Origin: Symsagittifera roscoffensis
Lineage: Eukaryota > Xenacoelomorpha > Acoela > Convolutidae
Assembly (NCBI RefSeq): GCF_963678635.1
Contig: NC_087067.1
Location: 27,163,547-27,227,546, forward strand
Direction: 5' to 3'
DNA: 64,000 bases
Positions 55,401-64,000 of the stretch are shown here, in pieces (the stretch's first letter is position 1; each line of letters opens with the position of its first letter). The notes beneath the pieces are model-generated. The model was given only the letters and a program-made list of their open reading frames with translations, ran no database searches and had not been told where the DNA came from. Made by a program: the position numbers and the translations under genes.

Positions 55401-58400
55401 AAAAACCCTCATCCCAAATTAGGTGAAATGTTCTGATGAAATCGAAAGTTGTTAACATTCAAATAAAATTTCATCCGTCAGGATGCTGATTTAGGATTAG
55501 GGCAGCAATGCATATGATCCTGATGAATTGGTAGCTGTCCTCTCTGGTGCATTATGTATAGATTATGTTCAAAATTATCCGATGTTAATCTATACCAGAG
55601 AAATAAATTCTTCTTCTTCTAAAATGGCTTGGCTGTATAACAGTCCCCTGTCTTCGAAGACTCGATTGAAAAAATTGAAAAGCTTCGAAGGCTTTATTCA
55701 CATAAAACTTGAGTCAAAAGGATAAGCACCATAGTCTATCGATAAGCTAACTAAGCGCTTAAATTTGTCTTAGCTTTTTATTGTTTAAATTTTTTCCAAA
55801 GCTTTTCACTCACGACATAGACAAAACATGGACAATTTTATGAAATAAGCAACTAAAAAAACTCTGATAATTTTTGAATAGAGGCAAAGAGAAGCTTCGC
55901 AATATCTGCGACACAACATAAACATAATAAAACGCAAATAGAAAAAAAATTGAGAAAATACAAGGTGACCAAAATTTTTGTATGTCTCGATTCAAGACAA
56001 CAAGGGGCCCAGCTAAAGCTGGAGGTACGTCTTTGATATTTTTTTCGAAATTAATATACTGATGCAGGACGGAATTCATAGTGTAAAAATTCGACTTGTC
56101 GCAAAACCTTAATTGTTCCTCTACAAAAACAAGTTGAAAAAGTGAAAATTTTGAGATACTGGAATTTTCCCAAAAAGAGCAATTTTCGTACAAAAAATTA
56201 AGGAGTCACCAATTCTGCAGGAGAAAATCTCGCAGCAGGTTCTTTCTATTGAATTCTTGTTGTAGAACTACAAAATTTGAAGTCTTATTGTTGAAATCTC
56301 AGTTTGATGGTAGTTTTCAAGAAAATTCAAAAAACTTCTAAAAACGGTCAAAGTTTCAATATAAAATCCATAACTTTTATTCTGAAAAAGCAGGTAGTGA
56401 TCGCAACAGCAGGGAAGATTCCCATTACCATGTTTGTCGATTGAACACTTCATCTGAGAATTGGCACGGTAGTTTACGGGTAAAGTCAAAAACTTTCAAA
56501 AAACGGTCAAAGTTTCAAGACTTTGACCAGTTTGAAGGCCCCATTTTTTAAATCTAAAAATGGGCGCAGCGAAATATAAAAATAAACTTTCAAACACTTG
56601 CTGTTTCACACTTATGATGTCAGAGTTGGCAGGATAGTAATCGAAGAAAGTCCACAAAACGGTCAACAAATCAAAAAGTTGACATTTTAGTTTTTCTCAA
56701 AAACGTTTCTAAAAACTTTTCAAAAAATGATATCAATGGAAAGATCGTCTTCTACTTTTACATCACACTCTGTCTACAGCCTTCGAAAATGTTTGAGGGG
56801 AGAGAATATCGGACTCAGTTCTCAGAAACTTCCCTCCTAAATGTGAGACTTTGGTTTCTTCGAACAGAACAGATATGAAAAGCTCCCCAGCAAAAGCTCC
56901 ACGCCCAAATTTTTTATACATAAATTTATGCCCGTTTTTTGAATTTTTTTCAGGCACAAAAGTTTGAAATTGTGGGTTCAATGAAGATTAAGAGTACTGA
57001 GAAGCTCCCCCTGCATTAGCTAGCTTCCTCTCACAAATTTCTTCACTAGAGAGTTATCGTCGCCCTCGGAAAAGTCAATTTTTTGATTTTTTTAACCGTT
57101 TTTTGAAATTTTATGACTTCTCGATACTATGCTCTCAAATCTGTTTTTATGATCAATCGAAATTGCAGATGTGTGAATCTCTTCTGCGGGAATGGCTACG
57201 CCCAATTTTTACACAAAAAGTTATGATTCTCGGAAATGTCGTTTTTCTGAGACATGGGTCTGATATTCTCTCCCCTCAAACATTTTCGAAGGCTGTAGAC
57301 AGAGTGTGATGAAAAAGTAGTAGACGATCTTTCCATTGATATCATTTTTTGAGAAGTTTTTAGAAACGTTTTTGAGAAAAACTAAAATAGTTTTTGCATA
57401 AATTGAACATTTTTTCCAAAGCGTGTCAAAAAATATATAAAAAATTCCAATCCGCGCTTTTTTATTACAACTGTTTCAGACAAATAAGAATTCTAAACAA
57501 CACATTTGAATTTTAAATTAGCAACGGAACAAAACTTACGAAGCGAACACAAAGCCGAAAATCTTTGAATAGACCCCAGTTGAGCCGGGAAAAAAAAGAT
57601 TTTTTGAAGTTTCAATCCACCCTGAAACTAAAATGAACAACACTTGTTTACAGCACAAGAAATATCCGTGATGGGTCAACTAAGCAGATAAACAAAACTC
57701 CTGCAAATCAATCTTAACCGAAAAAAAAATCAATTGCAAACATACTAAAAAAACTCCGCTGGGATTCAAACCCCGTACCTTAGGAAGCAAAGTCGATCGC
57801 GCCACTTCTAGGCTAAAAACGAAGGTACCTAAAAGATAGAAAGATTCAATAATATAGCAAGTTGAAATTTGTAAGAAAAGTTGTTTGCGGGGAAAAAGTC
57901 TAGTTCCCGATTACAAGACACTTGCTTTCGCAAGTGAACACCAACGAACGCATTCGACTTTTTCTATGCTTTATTTTAGTATCTAGTCTTTTTTTTTCTG
58001 TTCGCTTTTATTTTTTTAACATTAGCAACGCTTATAAGAGCATAGTCAATTAAATATTCGAAGTTTAGTTTCAGAAAAATTCAGGAGGAGGGAAAGACTT
58101 GTCAAGTAGATGCAGATAACTCTCAACGCTGACCTGATTGCTTGAGATGCAGGCCTGGGTGACTGTATGACAGGGAATACTGTTTGGAAGGTTGGCCGAC
58201 AGAAGAGCCTCGCGAGCCACATTGCTAGTCTTCACCTCTTGGATCACTGTTCCCGACACGAAGTGTTCAATTTCGCCTGAACAAACACAATTATTCATAT
58301 CATATTAACATGATATTATCATGATATGAATTATCTTTCACAAGAATTGTTAGAAAAATTGGTAAACTCAACAATGATTTAGCCTTATTTATCTTAAGTT

Positions 58401-61363
58401 ATCCTTTTGGCCGGGAACTACAGACAATTAATAATAAATCATCACTGATTCTTAAATAATATTTGGTCATGCCCTGCTGTAATATTTAGCCAATAGTGTT
58501 CAAACACCGGTAGAGAATCCATAACTTTGAAATAGAGAAAACATCATAGATATCCCCTTGCCTTTCATAAAGGCACAAAAACTACAGGAAGAACAAACAA
58601 CGCTGCCCAGAAATTGAAAAAGTAGTTCGCGAAATAACGAGAAAAACTAAATCCTTATGAACTTCGCACGTTGCACTCAAGTTTCGAAAGAATTTTATTT
58701 TGATGAAAACGTATCAAGAAATACAATTGTCAACCAGAATTATCACCGAAATGAAAAACACGAATCCGACCCAGATACGAACCTGGGCTTTCCTATCACT
58801 AGTGAGAAAACGATTTAAAAAAGCATCTCTAAAAAAAGAAAAAGCAGAAAAAAGCCTTGAAAAAAAAAATTCGCTGTGGCAGATTCGATCCTACGACCAA
58901 GAGGTTTAGAGTCCCCTGTCCTCGCATCTTCGCCACGGGCCCTTGACATTTTGCTATCACTACCCACACAGAGCAGCTGCACATGCTAATAAATTGCCAA
59001 TGCAAATAGACACAAATTGGCATGAAATAATTTGGAATACAAAAAACTGAAGACTAACTCCACGCTAATTTGCCATGTAATAAAATGAAAAGCATAACGC
59101 CAAATTATGTAAAAATTATGCATGTCAAAAAAAATTATACTGTGACATAACTGTATGTTTAGTTTGAATCATCATTTTTAGTTTAGATAGAGTCAACATG
59201 CAAAAAAAAATCAAACACGGAGGTAAAGCTCAGCTTCGCACCACTTGCGATACAAAACAAGAAAGCCGCTAAGTCAGAAAAAAAAATGAAAAGAATTCAA
59301 AAATGTCAAAAAACCTAAATCTATCAAATATAAGGCTAGTTTTCATATAAAAAACATGCCAAAACAATGGATTGTGAAATAAGTTTTGGAAGAAAAATTA
59401 CCGAAGGGTAACAAAGCCGAAAAATACCTTAGCCGAAAAACTTACAACCGAAAAAAGACTTAAGTAGATTTCAATTTAAAATTACTAAGCGGAAAAACCT
59501 GAGCAAAAATCATTCACGTCGAAAAGAAATTCGAAAAATTGCTAGCTTAGAAACATTTTCCCCTCAGAGCACGCTATGGTTGTGCAATAAAAACAATAGA
59601 GTACGAAATAAGCATCGGCAGAAAGTTTACCAAGCAGTAACAAAGCCGAAAATAACTTTGAAGCCGAAAAAAAACCAATAAGACTGAAGGCTTATTACAA
59701 ATTAACAACTATCCTGGATATCAAAATACACATAAACACAAAACTTTATTTGCCTGTCATATGAAACAATATGAGGCCACAAGCCAAAAAAATACAGGCC
59801 AAAAACTATTCAGCCACAAAAAAAAAGAAAAAAAAAGACAGAAAACAATTTAAAAAGTCCCCCTCAAGCTCAAAACACACACACGCACACAAATTTTTGC
59901 CACTCGTCGAAAAACAGCAATATGAGGCTATTCATTCTACATAATATCAGCCGAAGCTAATCAATTCGAAACAAAGAAAAGAACAAAAAAGCTGAAAAAA
60001 ATTGTTGTCATGAAAAACAAATTCTCCCAAGATTTCAGCAATTTGAGCGATCCAGAGGTGAGCATAAGAATTGCGTTTCACGTGAAACGACTCAACATTA
60101 AATCACTAAGCCGGTAAATAGAAGCCGAAAACATTTGGGCAGAAAAAAATAAGGCGAAAAAAATACGAAGTCAAGAAATTACAAACAATCGTAGTAAATC
60201 AAAATACTAAGTGCAACTTCAATGTAAATTGCGTATTAAGAAAACAATTATTCGACATTGCTTCTAAGCCGACAAAGCATAAGCAGACAAATAATAAGTC
60301 AAATCTAACTTTTGATCATTCTGTGAACAAAGTTATTTACGGGAAAAAAGTTTAGTACCCGATAGCAATACCCTTGAAAAAACAGGTGCTGACTGGATTT
60401 CAGCTTAAGCCTTTGGACGTCAACTAGTTTTTGTAAGGATAATTTAAATTTGAAATTTCAAGAAATTGAGCATGTTTGCGCAGAATTGAATGCTGCCGGA
60501 ATGGTTCAGTGATTTTGTTAAGTAATTGTTAACGCGAAAAAAGTCTAAGCTTCGATTTGATAACGCTTGCTAATCACAAGCGTAAAAATTATGTTTTTTG
60601 AACCAAATAGCTTTTACCGGTTCACTTGAGTAATTATAAATGCATCAACTGTGTTAACTTATTACTAATCGAATGTCCAAGCACATGCTATCAAAAAGCC
60701 GTAAAGGTGCCACCTGAAGTGGCACCAATAATTGAAACATTGGTTGCTAGGTCGCTCATTAGTGCAAAACGACTTGCTGAAGCAGTTCCACTCACTGTAT
60801 GGTCCGACCACGAAAAGCCAATGACCTTGGACTCCAGAAATTTTGAAATTTGGTTCGTGACGATCGCAAGTAATTAGATGCAATTAATTAAAACAAAAAG
60901 AAAAGGTTGAAATCTTATTTATTGAATGATCCAAGGAAATCAGAATGGTCTAGGGACGCATAATTAAGTATAACCTCTCTTCCCACTTATAACCCCTCCC
61001 GTAAAACAAAAGAACAGAGGATTGCCATGTAAGAGCGAGGCAGAACTTTTTTGTCAGCAGGCTGGGGACTAAAGTGAGAAACATGTCAATTGCATGTGAC
61101 AGCAATGAGGCAAAAAATAATGAGAAATTTGCGGCTCACCTAAAAATGTGAACTTTTCAATGCGAAAAAATGAGACAAAAATTGAATTATGTTCCATACT
61201 CACTTGGAGGTACTTTCGTCTTCTTGACCAAATCCAACAAGGCTGCCCGCTGGAGGTCATGAGGCATCAGGTTCTTGTAGTGGGATCCCGAAGTGGCAAA
61301 AGGAGTCCTCGAAGCCTCAATTATCACTGCCTTCTGCAGCACGCGGGCACTAAGCCGAACCAT
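49441..61363 (-). CDS. HADHB: Mitochondrial trifunctional protein beta subunit (3-ketoacyl-CoA thiolase), nine exons
   Basis: Coding exons on the minus strand: 61363-61204, 58276-58134, 54262-54128, 53923-53765, 53374-53076, 52584-52449, 52212-52062, 50141-50053 and 49476-49441. All introns are GT-AG and all phases agree; the sum is 435 residues (human precursor 474). It catalyses the last step of long-chain fatty acid beta-oxidation, thiolytic cleavage of 3-ketoacyl-CoA, in the inner-membrane complex with HADHA. Visible marks: [16 protein letters not shown]; nucleophile Cys96 in [53 protein letters not shown] with His340, typical of this family; GHPFGATG with His389; and CASGG with Cys419. 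The N terminus ([11 protein letters not shown]) is basic and could be a short mitochondrial presequence. The final exon encodes only [11 protein letters not shown]. The start ATG is 10 nt after a TGATGTTTCAG acceptor. Confidence 0.95.
49477..50052 (-). other. HADHB intron 8
   Basis: A 576-bp intron with donor GGACTG|GTGAGT and acceptor GTTTATTTAG|GGCC. No repeat was recognised in it. Confidence 0.8.
50166..50380 (+). mobile_element. GC-richer tRNA-like SINE
   Basis: GCGGCCGAGTGCGTGAGTCG is an A-box-like start, and AAGTTCCAACC about 45 nt later is B-box-like. The following 150 bp are GC-richer than any flanking intron DNA and contain a GGCTACGGCAAAAGGACTGG stretch. The sequence sits only about 24 bp from the acceptor of HADHB exon 8, antisense to the gene. 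It is unlike the Met-type SINEs elsewhere in the window. Confidence 0.45.
51104..51558 (+). repeat. Tandem duplication, 228-bp unit, two copies
   Basis: CTCAAGAATAAACATAGTCA through CCAATAGATGAAAGCTTTTTTC is present at 51104-51331 and 51332-51558. The copies differ by one T in a T-run, so the duplication is young. Confidence 0.9.
52213..52448 (-). other. HADHB intron 6
   Basis: A 236-bp GT-AG intron (GTGAGT donor, GTTGCAG acceptor). Nothing else is seen. Confidence 0.85.
52585..53075 (-). other. HADHB intron 5
   Basis: A 491-bp intron, CTCAG|GTTCAA to TTTTATAG|GGAC. No features were recognised in it. Confidence 0.8.
53375..53764 (-). other. HADHB intron 4
   Basis: A 390-bp intron. About 53520-53590 carries TTTACGACATCCTTTT-like text shared with the poly-G-associated repeat family. 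Confidence 0.7.
54582..54750 (-). mobile_element. tRNA-Met(CAT)-like SINE with terminal hairpin
   Basis: The head at 54750-54684 (minus strand) has a TGGTTAGTGCG A box, a CTCATAA anticodon loop and a GCAGATGGAATCC B-box-like block. The element ends at 54582-54598 in the same perfect hairpin, GCGAAG-CTGCG-CTTCGC, as 31373-31389. The body is shortened relative to the 31 kb and 34 kb copies. Confidence 0.65.
56230..56760 (+). repeat. 172-bp-periodic family array
   Basis: The block GGTAGTTTTCAAGAAAATTC with AAAACGGTCAAAGTTTCAA recurs at about 56302, 56470 and 56635, spacings of about 165-168 bp. The phrase AGGGAAGATTCCCATTACCA in the middle of the unit matches the units at 4.8 and 32.4 kb. Confidence 0.6.
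56694..57390. repeat. Inverted repeat pair, arms about 125 bp
   Basis: The left arm (about 56694-56819) and right arm (about 57265-57390) are reverse complements. Landmarks are AACGTTTCTAAAAACTTTTC, GGAAAGATCGTCTTCTACTT and ACAGCCTTCGAAAATGTTTG. The roughly 450-bp spacer carries a further 172-family segment in opposite orientation. The two arms encode the same peptide text on opposite strands, which confirms the inversion. The structure probably arose when two family copies inserted head to head. Confidence 0.75.
57752..57822 (-). repeat. tRNA-derived SINE head (CCT-anticodon type)
   Basis: The minus strand reads AAGTGGCGCGATCGACTTTG (A box region), an anticodon loop TTCCTAA, and a good B box GGTTTGAATCCC within CGGGGTTTGAATCCCAGC. 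Text on its left, CACAAAGCCGAAAATC (57549), belongs to the AAGCCGAAAA body family. Ends do not pair as an acceptor stem, so it is a SINE head. Confidence 0.55.
58871..58943 (-). repeat. tRNA-derived SINE head
   Basis: The minus strand reads CGTGGCGAAGATGCGAGGAC (A box), ACTCTAAACC (anticodon region), and GGTCGTAGGATCGAATCTGC (B box). It is colinear with the other heads in the window and has no acceptor stem pairing. Confidence 0.5.
59220..60420 (-). mobile_element. AAGCCGAAAA-rich SINE-type body
   Basis: TAACAAAGCCGAAAAATACC, GCAGTAACAAAGCCGAAAAT, CTCAAAACACACACACGCAC and CTCGTCGAAA follow the same order as in 27400-28100. A line near 60385, AACAGGTGCTGACTGGATTT, matches the head end at 28132. 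The variable spacing suggests internal duplication of the AAGCCGAAAA block. Confidence 0.5.
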
Positions 61364-64000
61364 TTTCAACTATCTGAAACATCATCGGTACATTTTTTTG
61401 TCAAACTCAACTTCAATCACAGATTGAATTATTTCGCCGTTTTGCGACTTATGATTTATCACAATTAAAATATCAAACTCAAATCCCCGCTTGTTTGGTA
61501 GAAAGAAAAAGATTGCAAAAAATAGAAACAGATGAATAAAAAGGAAGTTTCCGCTTAGGTTTTTCCGATTTCGCTTATCATAAAAGGAAGCTTCCGCTTT
61601 AAAAATGGATAAAAGGAATGTTTCCACTCAGGTTTTTCCGATTTTGCCAACCACTCATTGTATTTCCGATTTCGATTTTAATAACCTGAGCTATCTCCAA
61701 ATAATAGCATATGTGGCTCTAATAAAACAAAATGTTACTAAGGTTAAATTAAAATTTATGCTTAGCTTCTAAAATACCGGCCAGAGAAAAATAAAGCATC
61801 AAAGATTTTTTACTTCACTGCGTCGATAGAGGTTATATTCTACTTTAATAAGTAAGCTGAGCTGATCACAGTGCTGAACTACTGGGTCATTTTTAAAATA
61901 CGGCCCAAAATTAACAAAACGTTAAATCATCTATTTAGATTGAAAACAATTTTCACAATTCTCTTTGCACTAGTTGTTTTCGACCGATCAGATTCCAGCA
62001 TTGACCTTTAATTTCAAAAAATCGCAGATCAACTTTGGGCCGCATAACAAAAAATACCCGAACAATCTTAACTAACTGACGACAGTTTCCAACACCGCAC
62101 TTTTTATGTTCCTTACTACTATTCTGGCTTTAAAAATAAAGACAACCGTACCTGATAAAAATCGATTACAGAGGATTTTAATGTTTAGTCACTTTAAAGA
62201 TACACCAAATGTTTGAAAATTTAAAATGGATCACTTGCTACTTATCTCGAAACAATTTAAGCCATTTTAAATCGATTATAATCAAATTTTTGGAAATTTT
62301 AACCGATATTAAACCATTTTTTGTTGAATTTCTTCCAACAAAAAAGTGCAACGCTCGTCAAAAAACCGCAAACCTCGGCAATAAGTTCAACCTCAAAAAA
62401 AAGACTAAAATCAACATTATTATGACTGTGAAAGATATGTTATCGCCTTGATTAGTCACATGATCTTTCTTCTTTCATTAATAGCAGCCCTGACCCGTCC
62501 CGTGGTTCGGTGGTACGAGTTTTGTCGGTCTGCCACGATCAACCTTCTCTCGGTAAACTGAATTGATTTTTTGAGCGGAACGGGCAACCAGTAAGATAAG
62601 TGATTTTCGCGAATTAGGAGTTTTTGTGAAATCGCTAGATTTGATTTATGAGCAGGAAAACTAACCAAGAGATAAGAGTGCTATAGCACTCCGTTTGGCA
62701 GCACCTGATGATCACTTCGAAGATGACCTATATCTATGGCGCCAAACTCAACATTAATATTCTGCGCGATTTAAAAGCATTTCATCGACCATTTCCTGAT
62801 TGCATAGTACGGAAAACAAATCGCGGAAATTGACGATCTTGGATATACTCGAAATTGAAAGGGATGACTTGAGAGGCACAAAATTTTAAACATTATATTA
62901 AAAAAAGACTATTTCGAGAAAAAATGGCTAAATTTGAACACCTAAGCTCCTTTAGAGGCTTCATATTGTCATCAGTCACACTTTGTGATCTTGCTAAAGT
63001 AATGGAAACTTGAATTCAGACAATAAACAACTTCAAATTGAATGCAAAGTTTTTTTGCTGCACCGAACTTTGTAAGGCCAGAATGTTTCTGGGAAAAACT
63101 TAATTTTTGAGATTTTCGTTTAATTAGGACCATACAAAAAAGCATTGACGGATGCCTCCAAAATTGAGGATTGGGTTCATTCTTAGGTTTTTGAGGACTG
63201 GGTTATCATAAATATTATGCGAGAGTTAAAACATTTTACGACCATTTCCTGAATGCAAAGTACGAAACTCGTGAAAAAGATTCAGTGGCTGATACCGCAA
63301 GAGTACCGATCGAATAGAGGACGTGAGCAATTGACGAAAAATGCGTATGGACAATCGATGCTGAAACCCCAAGACTTAGCGATCCTAAGAAACAGAAACG
63401 TATCGTGGCTGCATAAATCTTCGGTAAAAATGAAAAAAAAAAGTTATCAGCTCTGAAACTTCAAAAAATTACAAAAGATGATTTTTTGGGACAATCAGGT
63501 TTCAGCTAAGATTACTTTTTTTGAACCCTATAACTTTTTGTTAAATAGACCATGTTAGCCAACCTCATAAAACACTGTTTAAAAGTTCTCAAATGTTAAT
63601 TAGATTAGTTTTAGTGCTCAAAGAAGTTCAAAAATTGTAGTTTTTTTTCAATAGTTTAGATCTTGATGAATCTTCGAAAAAAAAATTTCCGTTCAAAACT
63701 CCTGATATAGGTACAAATCAAAAGGGTTAATTGATGAAAAATTAAAAAACATTTTGATCCAACGAGTGAACAAAAATTCAGCTTTGAATATTTAAAAAAC
63801 TTGAAAATGTTTTTTTTTGTGATTTTTGTTTGATCTTAGATAAATTTTTCGACCCGGTAGAAGTTTCTTCTGTTACTTAGAATGTGTTATTCAACTTCAT
63901 AAGAAGTAGTTGAAACAGTTGTAAGTGTTGGCAATTGAATGCAAAACATTTAAACGGCTGTTTTTGTGCTCAAAAGTTTAAAACTCTATTTTCTTATGTT
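61364..64000. other. Upstream flank of HADHB, no gene seen
   Basis: Just upstream of the ATG, TGATGTTTCAG forms a 3' splice-site-like sequence ending at 61374. At 61540-61640, AAAAGGAAGTTTCCGCTTAG and TTTTTCCGATTT blocks are repeated imperfectly. Two diverged segments about 450 bp apart share CGACCATTTCCTGA...GCA(A/T)AGTACG (about 62790 and 63240), probably an old duplication. The rest is AT-rich with no coding support. Confidence 0.5.

Larger units (their letters stand above)
54263..58133 (-). other. HADHB intron 2
   Basis: A 3.9 kb intron (CAATCAG|GTCAGC to TTTTGTAG|GCAA). It holds a Met-type SINE (54582-54750), a hairpin-family segment (about 54830-54885), a 172-bp-periodic array (56230-56760), a 125-bp inverted repeat pair (56694-57390), another tRNA-like head (57752-57822) and a hairpin (57919-57936). 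Confidence 0.75.
58277..61203 (-). other. HADHB intron 1
   Basis: A 2.9 kb intron (CCTCCAA|GTGAGT to TTTGTTCAG|GCGA). It is mostly SINE-type sequence: a tRNA-like head at 58871-58943, an AAGCCGAAAA-rich body at 59220-60420, a hairpin-family segment (about 60530-60585) and the partner of the 31.8-kb repeat (60590-60720). The short open frames at 60626-60883 show no recognisable protein. Confidence 0.75.

Noticed and set aside
56763-57309. Two open frames on opposite strands sharing the same C-terminal peptide
   Set aside because: The shared peptide is the two arms of the inverted repeat read on opposite strands, not a gene pair.
60626-60883. Overlapping plus and minus open frames of 72-83 codons in HADHB intron 1
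   Set aside because: The balanced composition made them tempting, but no family is recognised, there are no splice signals in phase with HADHB, and the 5' part is a dispersed repeat shared with 31790-31920.
61148-61468. Plus-strand open frame of 106 codons opposite the first HADHB exon
   Set aside because: It is antisense to a well-supported thiolase exon.
1-64000. CRISPR array, bacterial operon or phage-type system
   Set aside because: Intron-bearing animal genes throughout. The tandem repeats found lack regular unique spacers and no bacterial gene cluster is present.

Overview
The window is animal nuclear DNA. It is AT-rich, mostly non-coding and packed with dispersed repeats. Protein genes are cut by GT-AG introns ranging from about 200 bp to 7.6 kb, with no bacterial operons or ribosome binding sites. 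Six protein-coding genes can be assembled by hand with every exon junction in phase: a PHOSPHO-type HAD phosphatase (+), a Hunchback/Ikaros-type zinc finger protein (-), an amidase-signature enzyme (-), a very divergent arylamine N-acetyltransferase-like gene (-), Integrator subunit 8 (-) and the mitochondrial trifunctional protein beta subunit HADHB (-). The Hunchback/Ikaros finger arrangement and Integrator subunit 8 point to a metazoan. Large SINE-filled introns plus possible spliced-leader trans-splicing would suit, for example, a larvacean, but several other phyla also fit and the sequence alone does not decide it.

Layout. 1-3.8 kb: a dead non-LTR retrotransposon (reverse transcriptase remnant, 1.4-2.9 kb) and unannotated AT-rich DNA. 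3.8-9.8 kb: the two-exon phosphatase, split by a 5.2 kb repeat-filled intron. 10.5-15.5 kb: the four-exon zinc finger gene. 15.5-21.3 kb: intergenic repeats. 21.3-23.0 kb: the two-exon amidase. 26.7-36.1 kb: the four-exon NAT-like gene. Its last intron (7.6 kb) holds a 0.68 kb foldback, an 873-bp perfect direct duplication and about 172-bp-periodic repeats. 36-45.8 kb: gene-poor DNA with a decayed gag/protease-like retroelement and mononucleotide tracts. 45.8-49.0 kb: INTS8 in one uninterrupted 3.2 kb exon. 49.4-61.4 kb: HADHB in nine exons, ending in a 36-bp exon. 61.4-64 kb: its upstream flank, with no gene seen.

The genes do not form one pathway. Two patterns link them. First, each inferred start codon lies 7-22 nt after a 3' splice-site-like AG, which fits either spliced-leader trans-splicing or very short 5'-UTR exons. 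Second, HADHB ends only 439 bp before the INTS8 start on the same strand, with polyadenylation signals between them. The introns and intergenic DNA share at least six repeat families: tRNA-derived SINEs, a 0.53-kb element, a 172-bp-periodic family, a family whose hairpin appears to covary, a GTGCAAATAGCAC-bearing foldback family and a poly-G-associated family. Their spread explains most of the window.
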